Shown here one piece after another: positions 56,934 to 64,000 of a stretch of 64,000 nt of DNA. The notes below the pieces were generated by a model that was not told the origin of the DNA, searched no databases, and worked only from the letters and a program-made list of their open reading frames with translations. The translations under genes were made by a program, and so were the position numbers. This stretch comes from Planctomycetaceae bacterium (GTDB lineage: Bacteria; Planctomycetota; Planctomycetia; Planctomycetales; Planctomycetaceae), in NCBI GenBank assembly GCA_028284145.1, contig JANQSH010000140.1, positions 1 through 64,000 of the forward strand, read 5' to 3'. Positions within the stretch are counted from its first letter, which is position 1. Every line of letters starts with the position of its first letter.

Positions 56934-59114
56934 ATGGCACACGCCCCTTACGACCATTGTCCTTGTGGCAGCGGCAGGAAATTGAAATTTTGTTGTGCAT
57001 CGCTCACGGGAGAGATGGAGAAAATATCCCGTTTGCGCGAAAATAAGCAGGAAGAGGCGGCGCAGCAGGCACTCGAAAAACTGAGTGACGCCCATCCGGA
57101 AAATGCATGGGTTGCTACGACCATTGCCTCGATCCATATTAGTAACCAGAAGTATGAAGACGCCTGGACGGAATTGTCGCAACTTCTCGAAAGCCAGCCG
57201 GACCATTTGCTGGCAATTGCTCTGCTGGCGACGGCGAAACTCGCAGCAGAAGGTTTGGAAAACGCGCGACCGGAACTCTATCGCGCGTTTCAACGTTGTC
57301 GGCAGGCGTATCCCGACATCATATCCGGGCTGGCATTGGGGATTGCTGCCACGATGTATGCCAACGGACGGTTTATGTCGGCCCGTCAGCATCTGGCTTT
57401 GGCGATGCGTTTTGCACCGGATTCCGAGCGTCCCGATATTTTCCGACGTCTGGTGGAATTCGACAGCAACAAAGATGTCGCGTATCCACTGAGGAGCGTG
57501 CACCTGCTCGAAAAACTTGAAGAGGATGATGCGGACGATGCCGTCGTTGCCGAAGCGCAAAAAGCAGCCGCATTAGCGGAGATTGGCTGTTTCGGTAGTG
57601 CGGTCACGATTTATACAAAGGTCATTCAGGAGGCCGAGGGTAACCCTGTTCTGTGGGCCAATCTGGGGATCAGTCATGCATGGGAAGGTGACGAATCCGC
57701 TGCGGCCAAAGCGTTAAGTTATGCCGCTGAATTGACGGACGATGAAGACCAGGCCATCGAATGGGAATCGCTTGCTCAACTTCTGCAACTCAACGATTCC
57801 GATGCCTGCATCAAGGTACTCAGCCGATCAATTGAAATTGATTCCGTCTCGCAGATTCTGACGCAGCTTGATCAGATCGACCGGATAGTGCGTGTTGAAG
57901 TTCCGGATCACGAAGAGATGCGGCGGCAGGGACACCGGCTTCCGGCTGGGCTGTTCCAGGTTCTGGATCGATCGTCGGCCCAACTCAACTCGGAGGAAAT
58001 TGACAAACTCGGTATCGACGATGTTCCCTGCATATTGGCTCAGGTTTCGGTCTTTAATCCCGACGAAGCAACGCAGGAGCCAGCCAGGTTGTACATCACC
58101 GGGCAGGGAGACGAACTGTCCGGTGAGGCAGAAAGACTGCTGAGAGAAAGTCTCGGCGATGCACTCTCCGGCGCAATTGAGACTGACGACAACGCGGGAT
58201 ACTCGGAAACGATTCCTGAAGAATTCTTCGGCCTGCAATGGCGATGGAGTTTCCCGCACGAGGTTCCGGTGATCAAGCAACGGGAACTGGAACGTGCGAA
58301 ATGGGATCAGGTGATTAGCGAGGTCTGGTTTGCGACGCCGTTTCAGGGATTGAATGGAAAATCGCCTCAAGAGGCTACTGCTGACCCGCAACTGAAGGTG
58401 CGTCTTGCTGCTGCTGTCGTTGTGCTGGATGCCTTTTGCGATCAGTCCGGATACACGATCGATCGTATCTCAATTCGACAAAGACTCGGCCTGCCTGAAG
58501 AAACCCGAATTGACGCGACCAATGAGACGCCGCTCAAGTCATATTCGTCCTGTCAGATGATGCGATTAAACATCGAATCCCTGACCGACGAACAGATCTC
58601 GACCGTCCTGAACCGTGCCTTGCTTACCTATCATGGTGGTTTCCTCTATCCATTGCTGCAGAATGTTCTGACCCGCCCCGCCGTGATGAACAGGCTCGAT
58701 TTGAATCGGATCTATACCGGCATGGTCGAAATGGCGCGCGACCGCTACGACCGCGAAGCCTGTTTTCACTGGTTGGAGAAAGGCAAGGAGCAGGCGAAAA
58801 CAACCGACAAGCCTTTCGAGAACCAGCTGCAGTGGGAAATGCGCGAATTGGCGACACGGCTGGAAGATCCGCAGGATCCAAAATTATCACAACTTCTCTC
58901 CCGAATGTGGGATTACTACGGACAGAAGTTGCCAGACTTGCGCGATTACCTCATCCAGTTGGTGCGTTCCTGCAACATTACCCCCCCTTGGGAAGGTGGC
59001 GGGGATTCGGTCGGTACGGGTGACGGTCAGACAGCAGTGGACGGAATCTGGGTACCCGGCGGCGAAACGCCTGAAGAGAATTCGGAAAACAAACTGTGGG
59101 TCCCCGGGCAATAA
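56934..59114 (+). CDS. SEC-C motif protein with TPR-like repeats
   Basis: No named family as a whole. The 726 residues begin with a SEC-C zinc motif (CPCGSGRKLKFCC, about 9-21). A long helical region with TPR-like repeats follows (AWVATTIASIHISNQKYEDA, VLWANLGISHAWEGDESAAA). A middle section has few repeats (about 400-520), and more helices follow. It ends with a doubled motif, GIWVPGGE and KLWVPGQ. SEC-C motifs bind SecB in SecA and occur in many proteins of unknown role. ATG 56934 has AGGA suitably placed; ATG 56925 is also possible. Confidence 0.8.
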   Translation: MAHAPYDHCPCGSGRKLKFCCASLTGEMEKISRLRENKQEEAAQQALEKLSDAHPENAWVATTIASIHISNQKYEDAWTELSQLLESQPDHLLAIALLATAKLAAEGLENARPELYRAFQRCRQAYPDIISGLALGIAATMYANGRFMSARQHLALAMRFAPDSERPDIFRRLVEFDSNKDVAYPLRSVHLLEKLEEDDADDAVVAEAQKAAALAEIGCFGSAVTIYTKVIQEAEGNPVLWANLGISHAWEGDESAAAKALSYAAELTDDEDQAIEWESLAQLLQLNDSDACIKVLSRSIEIDSVSQILTQLDQIDRIVRVEVPDHEEMRRQGHRLPAGLFQVLDRSSAQLNSEEIDKLGIDDVPCILAQVSVFNPDEATQEPARLYITGQGDELSGEAERLLRESLGDALSGAIETDDNAGYSETIPEEFFGLQWRWSFPHEVPVIKQRELERAKWDQVISEVWFATPFQGLNGKSPQEATADPQLKVRLAAAVVVLDAFCDQSGYTIDRISIRQRLGLPEETRIDATNETPLKSYSSCQMMRLNIESLTDEQISTVLNRALLTYHGGFLYPLLQNVLTRPAVMNRLDLNRIYTGMVEMARDRYDREACFHWLEKGKEQAKTTDKPFENQLQWEMRELATRLEDPQDPKLSQLLSRMWDYYGQKLPDLRDYLIQLVRSCNITPPWEGGGDSVGTGDGQTAVDGIWVPGGETPEENSENKLWVPGQ

Positions 59115-59137
59115 GGCATTTCGCGTTTTTTGATCGC

Positions 59138-60268
59138 ATGACGACACCTCAGCAGCAATTCCCGAATCCAGAAGCCGTGATGCACCGGGCCATCGAACTG
59201 GCTCGTCAGGGGATCGGGTATGTCGAGCCGAATCCGCCTGTCGGTGCGGTCATCGTCGACGCAAACCTGCAACTCATTGCAGAGGGATACCATCAGAGAT
59301 TTGGTAGCGATCACGCAGAGATCAACGCATTCTCGAAATCTCGGGCAATTCCAGACGGTGCAATGTTGTTTGTAACGTTGGAGCCTTGTTGTCATCACGG
59401 CAAAACTCCCCCCTGCACCGATGTAATTTTGAATTCGGGCATTCAAACCGTATATGTCGCCGTTCGAGATCCTGCACCACATGTTGATGGTGGTGGGATC
59501 CGGAAGCTGGAAGAGCATGGTGTTTCCGTGCATGTTGGTTTGCTGGCTGGAGACGCTGCGGAATTGGCGGCTCCCTTTTTGAAACGGATGCAGACGGGGT
59601 TGCCCTATGTTCACGCGAAATGGGCCATGACGCTGGATGGAAAAATTGCTGCTGCGAGTGGCCATTCGCAATGGATCTCCAATGCGAAGTCGCGCGAACG
59701 CGTACACGAATTGCGCGGCCGGATGGATGCGATTGTCGTGGGGATCGAAACTGCTTTGACGGATGATCCCCTGCTGACCGCTCGACCACCGGGACCAGGA
59801 ACGGCTGCACGAATCGTGTTTGACTCTCAGGCCCGTTTGCCGATTGACTCTCAACTTGTGCAAACACTCGATGCCGCGCCGGTTATCGTCGCTGTAGGGA
59901 ATACCGCTGCGGTTGAGTCTCGCCGCAATCTCGAAGAAGCCGGTGTTGAACTGATCATCTGCCCGGAGACAAAGCAGGCTGATGCGCGATATGTCATGGA
60001 AGAACTGGGCCGACAGGAATTCAGCAACATATTGATTGAAGGTGGCGGAGCGCTTTTGGGGACATTCTTCGATGATGGACTGATTGACGAGGTCCACGTT
60101 TTCATTGGCTCGAAAATTGTCGGTGGAAAAGCGTCTCTCTCGCCGATTGGCGGTATCGGGTTGGATGCGATTCCCAATGCCGGGCAATTGCGATATCTGG
60201 AGAGTCAGACGATTGATGACGATATCTACGTCCGCGCGAAATTCGTGAGTGATGAGCCTCAGGGTTGA
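59138..60268 (+). CDS. ribD: Bifunctional riboflavin deaminase/reductase RibD
   Basis: This enzyme of about 376 residues carries out the second and third steps of riboflavin synthesis. The deaminase domain shows zinc motifs HAEINAF and PCCHHGKTPPC. The reductase domain begins near PYVHAKWAMTLDGKIAA and keeps SRERVHELRGRMDAIVVG and LIEGGGALLGTFF. The ATG at 59138 starts the natural N-terminus; the frame opens at a GTG 42 bases earlier inside the SEC-C gene. No FMN riboswitch precedes it. Its end overlaps the convergent DUF1570 gene by 10 bases. Confidence 0.95.
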   Translation: MTTPQQQFPNPEAVMHRAIELARQGIGYVEPNPPVGAVIVDANLQLIAEGYHQRFGSDHAEINAFSKSRAIPDGAMLFVTLEPCCHHGKTPPCTDVILNSGIQTVYVAVRDPAPHVDGGGIRKLEEHGVSVHVGLLAGDAAELAAPFLKRMQTGLPYVHAKWAMTLDGKIAAASGHSQWISNAKSRERVHELRGRMDAIVVGIETALTDDPLLTARPPGPGTAARIVFDSQARLPIDSQLVQTLDAAPVIVAVGNTAAVESRRNLEEAGVELIICPETKQADARYVMEELGRQEFSNILIEGGGALLGTFFDDGLIDEVHVFIGSKIVGGKASLSPIGGIGLDAIPNAGQLRYLESQTIDDDIYVRAKFVSDEPQG

Positions 60269-61848
60269 TCCTTTTGAGCAACTTTCGCTTCGACTGACTT
60301 TGTGTATTCGCCATACTGTCGGTCGAATTCCGCGGCTGAGATGCCCATCAATTCCGTTAACGGCTTCGCGCGCAACGCGACTTGCGGATTACTGCTGTAG
60401 AGTTGCACAAGATGTTCGATCAGAGCATCGCGGTAGCGTCCGTTGTCATAATGCATCAGAAAGTGGGCCATTCCCGATACCTGCGAGTAGACTTTGCCGA
60501 TTTCCGGCACCGCCTGGAACTGCCGCAGCCCGAGTCCGGCCAGTCGCCGGTAGGGAACATAAAACTGGTTTTTCAGGTAGCGATATCGAGCCGCCGCAAA
60601 GCGGGTGTAACGCGGGTCACCCAACGAAACTTTCCCATCGCGAATATGGTACGACTCCATATAGCAGGCGATCCCTTCAATAATCCAGAAATGAGACTGT
60701 CCCCCGACATCTCGCAACCTGCGATCACTTTCGTAGAAGAACTGGTGTGTCGCTTCGTGAAAAACCGTGCGCAGATTGGCGTTGGTGTCGTCATTGTAGA
60801 AGTAGGACACGCGATCGCGTGGGAAATAGAGTCCGTTGGAGATTTCGATGTTCGGCATTTTACCTCGCAGTCGGTTGATATACTCGGCACGCGTTTTGAA
60901 GAAGTGCACTTCGTACGGCGGACGGCGAAGAAGTGTTTCTGATCCGTTGCCATTTCCTTCAAACAGTTTTCGCATTTGTTGCGGTGTGTTGAAAAAACTG
61001 GCAAAGACACTGAAAAACGTGCGGTGAAATCCCTCCAGGGCAGACGCAATTTCGACACCTTTTTCCAGGCTATGGTTTGTTTTGACGATGAAGTGTTCGG
61101 TGCGCACTTCCCACGCATTCTCAAAGAGTTGACGAACGCGGTTTTCATATTCCGCTGTTACCCAGCGTCCCTTGTAGAATCGTTCTCCCTTTTCATAACG
61201 TTCAACATGCGTAACTGGCAGCCAGCCGAAACGCTCGTGCCAGACCATTCGCTTGCGATGCATTTCGTAAGTGAAAGGTGTGACCCACATCTTCTGGTAA
61301 GGCATGTAACCGAGTAGTCGGCGGGCCAGTCGGTGATCGGGATTCTGTTCGGCCACATCCCGCACAAGTGTGAAAGCATAGCTGGGGAACCCGGCATGCA
61401 AGGCGCGACGCGAAATCAGATAGAGATCGTTGGCATATTTGATCTGGATTTCGCGGATGCGGGTTTTCCACGCCTGTTCCTCTGGTGGAAGATCGTCAGC
61501 GATTTCCGGTTGAAAGTGAATGGGCAGTTCATTCAATCCTTCGTCGGAAGATTCAGACCGCTCGATCAAGGATTGAATCACGGAAACAGCCGCGGAATTC
61601 TGCTGCTGACGGTATTTGTTTGACAGAGAGGAAAGCGTACTTCGGTATTCGATCGCCAGCCGATCACGCTGTTGTTGAATCACCTTGAGCGGTGATGGAG
61701 TGACGCGATCTTGTGCCTGAGCTTCGCTTTGCAGAGTTACAATCGCAATGCCGATGACCGCCAACAGCACTCTCAATGGATGGGAGTCCGTCAATAGATG
61801 AGAGTCCGTCTGGCAACGGAGCCTCTGGTCCAGAAGGTATTCATTCAT
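60259..61848 (-). CDS. DUF1570-like exported metalloprotease
   Basis: The 529-residue protein starts at ATG 61848 with a signal-like segment (LRVLLAVIGIAIVTLQSEAQ). It has a charged helical region with a long Gln/Arg stretch, a middle part rich in aromatic residues (KMWVTPFTYEMHRKRMVWHE), and a zinc-peptidase motif HEATHQFF with downstream GIACYMESY, as in DUF1570 gluzincin-like proteins common in planctomycetes. Substrates unknown. The frame extends 122 codons further upstream through R1 copy 13 and is not coding there. Confidence 0.85.
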   Translation of the reverse strand: MNEYLLDQRLRCQTDSHLLTDSHPLRVLLAVIGIAIVTLQSEAQAQDRVTPSPLKVIQQQRDRLAIEYRSTLSSLSNKYRQQQNSAAVSVIQSLIERSESSDEGLNELPIHFQPEIADDLPPEEQAWKTRIREIQIKYANDLYLISRRALHAGFPSYAFTLVRDVAEQNPDHRLARRLLGYMPYQKMWVTPFTYEMHRKRMVWHERFGWLPVTHVERYEKGERFYKGRWVTAEYENRVRQLFENAWEVRTEHFIVKTNHSLEKGVEIASALEGFHRTFFSVFASFFNTPQQMRKLFEGNGNGSETLLRRPPYEVHFFKTRAEYINRLRGKMPNIEISNGLYFPRDRVSYFYNDDTNANLRTVFHEATHQFFYESDRRLRDVGGQSHFWIIEGIACYMESYHIRDGKVSLGDPRYTRFAAARYRYLKNQFYVPYRRLAGLGLRQFQAVPEIGKVYSQVSGMAHFLMHYDNGRYRDALIEHLVQLYSSNPQVALRAKPLTELMGISAAEFDRQYGEYTKSVEAKVAQKDQP

Positions 61849-62027
61849 TCTTCGGCTGCAAATGTTCGGAGGATGGATGGCGTGGAATTGCGTTTTTTCG
61901 TCAGCAGCAAACCCGATACTAAAAACGCGAAAAAAAAAGAAACCCGTTAGAGTACAGGACGAGGATATCCTTTCTAACAGATTTCTCAATGTTCGATCCG
62001 TCAGAGTCAGATTCGACTCTGCTATTT

Positions 62028-62145
62028 TATAGCAGTTTACCTTTTTGTGTGACGGTTTTCGCTCGTGGGAGCTTCTGCCAGCCGACGTGCTACGCACGGC
62101 GGTACCCGCGACTTCATTCCGCGATGGCGTAACATCGCGGCTACG
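62028..62145 (-). repeat. Dispersed repeat R1, copy 13 with R3 centre
   Basis: On the minus strand the right half is normal R1 (GCTCCCACGAGCG, AAAAGGTAAACTGCTATA), but the left half is replaced by GC-rich R3 sequence (GTACCGCCGTGCGTAGCACG, TCGGCTGGCAGA) and a GCGATGTTACGCCATCGCG palindrome. Between 62146 and 62328 no gene is seen. Confidence 0.8.
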
Positions 62146-62328
62146 ATTCATCGAAACGAATGAGTCACGGGGATGACGGAAAGGCGAAAATCCTGCCGAA
62201 CTCATCCCGTTCATCCTGTCCGTCTTCCTGGCGAACGAAGTACAGTTCAGTAGCCGACCGTACTCGCGACAGGTTCAAGCCAGGTTTAACCGAACACTGC
62301 GTGCGCGGCTGGTCAACTCAGCTGGTGG

Positions 62329-62811
62329 TTAGGGCTGTTTCTCCACCGGCCAGATATATAGCTCATTGATTCCAGTCTCGCCATCGTTGAAGAACACCCA
62401 GACTTCAACCCCATCATGACACCAACGATCTCCGCCTGGCTTTGTCGGCTGTCCAAGTTTCTCGACAACCTCAGGCCGCCCATCCCCGGCAACCAGCTTG
62501 CAGGGCAGCGTTTCAGAGTACGAACACCAGTTGTCCTGGGCATAGCCATTGGGTGGTGGAGTGACTTTGATAACAACCGTATTGATACGGTTTGCACGGT
62601 AGAGAAGCGAGTAGGCGTGATCGTCGGGGGTCAAGCTACCGGATGGCCCTTTAGTGATCTCCTCCAATTTGTGTTCACGAACGAACTTTGTGACCGCTTT
62701 GGAATCCCTGGATTGGCCGTACAACATGGCCAGATCCGCCCACACAGGATGCTCTGCTGCGACAGCAACAGGAGCGGCCAGCAGTGAAAGTAGAACAATC
62801 AAAATACGCAT
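62329..62811 (-). CDS. Small exported protein of unknown function
   Basis: The 160 residues start at an ATG behind AGGAGAG with a signal peptide (RILIVLLSLLAAPVAVAAE). They contain three cysteines (DNWCSYSETLPCKL, DRWCHDGVEVW). The end is a beta-rich segment with EVVEKLGQPTKPGGDRW and VWVFFNDGETGINELYIWPV. No family is recognised. It shares strand with the desaturase upstream, 42 bases away, and could be co-transcribed. Confidence 0.72.
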   Translation of the reverse strand: MRILIVLLSLLAAPVAVAAEHPVWADLAMLYGQSRDSKAVTKFVREHKLEEITKGPSGSLTPDDHAYSLLYRANRINTVVIKVTPPPNGYAQDNWCSYSETLPCKLVAGDGRPEVVEKLGQPTKPGGDRWCHDGVEVWVFFNDGETGINELYIWPVEKQP

Positions 62812-62853
62812 TGCTGCTCTCCTGGCAAGTCTTCAACCACATAAGTGCAATGA

Positions 62854-63873
62854 CTATTCGGGCAAAGAGGTTTTTTTCGGCTCGGGCCAATGTTCTTTCA
62901 CATTGGTCGCCAGCCCGCACTTTTGCAACAGGCGAATGACCCAGAAGGTGGGGTCGAGTTCCCACTTGCGATGGCCGGCATTGGCCGCATTGGGGTGTGC
63001 GTGATGGTTGTTGTGCCAGCCTTCTCCGTAAGCCAGCATTGCAACCCACCACAAGTTACGGGATGCGTCTCGTGTGTCATAGTTGCGATAACCCCAGAGG
63101 TGCGTTGCAGAATTGACAAACCAGGTGCTGTGGTAGGCAATGACCATCCGGACACAGACGGCCCAGAAGAAGAACGAGACGGCACCGAACGGACCGCCAA
63201 TCAGGTATCCGAGTCCCATCAAAGCACCGGCCATCAGGAACAGCCAGTAAACCTGCGTTCGTTCGAAAAACTGCAACATGGGACGGTCGACGAGTTCCGG
63301 CACGTAACGCTGGAAAAGTTTCTGACGTTGTTCGCGTGGAGCTTTGACAAACAGCCAGAGGATATGAGACCACCATTTGCCTTCCAGCGGCGAGTGTGGA
63401 TCGCCCTTTAAGTCGGAACGCTGATGGTGCAGCCGATGCACTGCTGCCCAGGTCAGAGGGGTTCCTTCGCCGGAAATCTGACCTATCGCGAGGACGCCGA
63501 ATTCGACTGGTCTGGCCAGTTTGAACGAACGATGTGACAAATAGCGGTGATAGCCGAGACAAATGCCAATGCTGCAAGTGGCCCAATGCAGAATGGCACA
63601 AGCGAGGGCAGCCTGCCACGAAAAGAAGAATGGAGCCGCGAGGACACCCAGATGCATCGCACCCATCCAGATCAACACGGGCCAGTCCAGGTTACGCCAT
63701 TTCAGATCGACCGGGGCCGGAACGTATTGCTGTTCCTGAACCGCGACTTCCGGCTGATGATCGTGCAGAACGGGTTGTTCACCAGAAACCAATGGCTCGT
63801 GTTGGAGCGCGTTGTCTGGATCAGTTGTGGTGGAATCATCGGTTGGTGGTACAAGTATTTGTGAATTCATCAT
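62854..63873 (-). CDS. Membrane fatty acid (acyl-CoA delta9-type) desaturase
   Basis: At about 339 residues this di-iron desaturase has the three histidine boxes HRYLSH, HRLHHQ and HNNHH. Membrane pairs lie between and around them (VLIWMGAMHLGVLAAPFFFS, YWLFLMAGALMGLGYLIGG). It would place a double bond in membrane fatty acids. The N-terminal 60 residues are acidic and disordered. The start is one of two adjacent ATGs at 63870-63873 with GAAGGG upstream; an ATG at 63921 is also open. Confidence 0.93.
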   Translation of the reverse strand: MMNSQILVPPTDDSTTTDPDNALQHEPLVSGEQPVLHDHQPEVAVQEQQYVPAPVDLKWRNLDWPVLIWMGAMHLGVLAAPFFFSWQAALACAILHWATCSIGICLGYHRYLSHRSFKLARPVEFGVLAIGQISGEGTPLTWAAVHRLHHQRSDLKGDPHSPLEGKWWSHILWLFVKAPREQRQKLFQRYVPELVDRPMLQFFERTQVYWLFLMAGALMGLGYLIGGPFGAVSFFFWAVCVRMVIAYHSTWFVNSATHLWGYRNYDTRDASRNLWWVAMLAYGEGWHNNHHAHPNAANAGHRKWELDPTFWVIRLLQKCGLATNVKEHWPEPKKTSLPE

Positions 63874-64000
63874 GTTTCCCTTCGCGTTCGGCCAGACCTG
63901 GCTGTCGGATTCTCCTGGCATGCCGAAATTTTGGGTTTCGATCGATGTTCAACTGCTCAAACCCGACGAGGGCTCGTTGAGATTCCATTCTCGAAAACAT

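Noticed and set aside
59027-60187. Long open frame (386 codons) on the minus strand
   Set aside because: It is antisense to ribD, whose zinc and reductase motifs are intact; the translation has no recognisable domain.
62160-62369. 69-codon frame on the plus strand
   Set aside because: It runs from repeat-like sequence into the antisense of the small exported protein gene and has no protein-like features.

Overview
The window is a dense, mostly single-copy chromosomal stretch that fits a member of the Planctomycetota (Planctomycetaceae-like). The reasons are the mix of genes: a diderm envelope set (BamA, LptD-like, an exported beta-helix protein), paired PII proteins with GlnD, tetrahydromethanopterin (H4MPT) biosynthesis genes, a FlgM-like protein, DUF1570-type and PQQ-propeller secreted proteins, and many exported proteins of unknown function. 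This is inference from gene content; no rRNA is present. One tRNA was found, tRNA-Gln(CTG).

Layout. 117-8383: tRNA-Gln and a ten-gene F1Fo ATP synthase operon on the minus strand (atpZ, atpI-like, B, E, F, H, A, G, D, C) behind a near-consensus sigma70 promoter. 8724-10751: rarA and a GNAT acetyltransferase. 11180-16554: envelope genes (a degenerate DgkA homologue, an LptD-like protein, a DUF11-type lipoprotein). 16851-20409: a probable pseudokinase, a PA0069-type radical SAM protein, and a Tat-exported protein ending in four TTxxxxEE repeats like the core of the graspetide plesiocin. 20666-30978: an inverse-autotransporter-like beta-helix protein, a prenyltransferase-repeat protein, a MATE transporter, a class V aminotransferase, a PQQ-propeller protein and phosphomannose isomerase. 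30975-38212: a nitrogen-control block (glnD, two PII genes, a sigma54 activator without a receiver domain, amt). 38650-51296: threonine deaminase, a ParE-type toxin with a split antitoxin, a Fur-family regulator, a FlgM-like protein, threonine aldolase, hisD, ctpA, tsaD, larC and a glycosyltransferase. 51275-52845: two H4MPT-linked genes. 53206-63873: bamA, a SEC-C/TPR protein, ribD, a DUF1570-like metalloprotease, a small exported protein and a fatty acid desaturase.

The most striking non-coding signal is a family of about 100-bp dispersed repeats, called R1 here. There are 13 copies in 64 kb, in both orientations and in gaps between genes. R1 has imperfect inverted ends starting TAGAGC, an internal AGAGCGTA/TACGCTCT-type palindrome, at least two sequence subfamilies and a swappable centre. 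Several copies supply the stop codon of a neighbouring gene, and one fills a whole intergenic gap. A second repeat, R2 (three copies), lies beside or near R1 copies. No transposase, CRISPR array or prophage module was seen.

The best candidate for something new is the gene at 19501-20409. It encodes a Tat signal, a region resembling protease propeptide inhibitors, and four plesiocin-like motifs. No ATP-grasp ligase is visible in this window.
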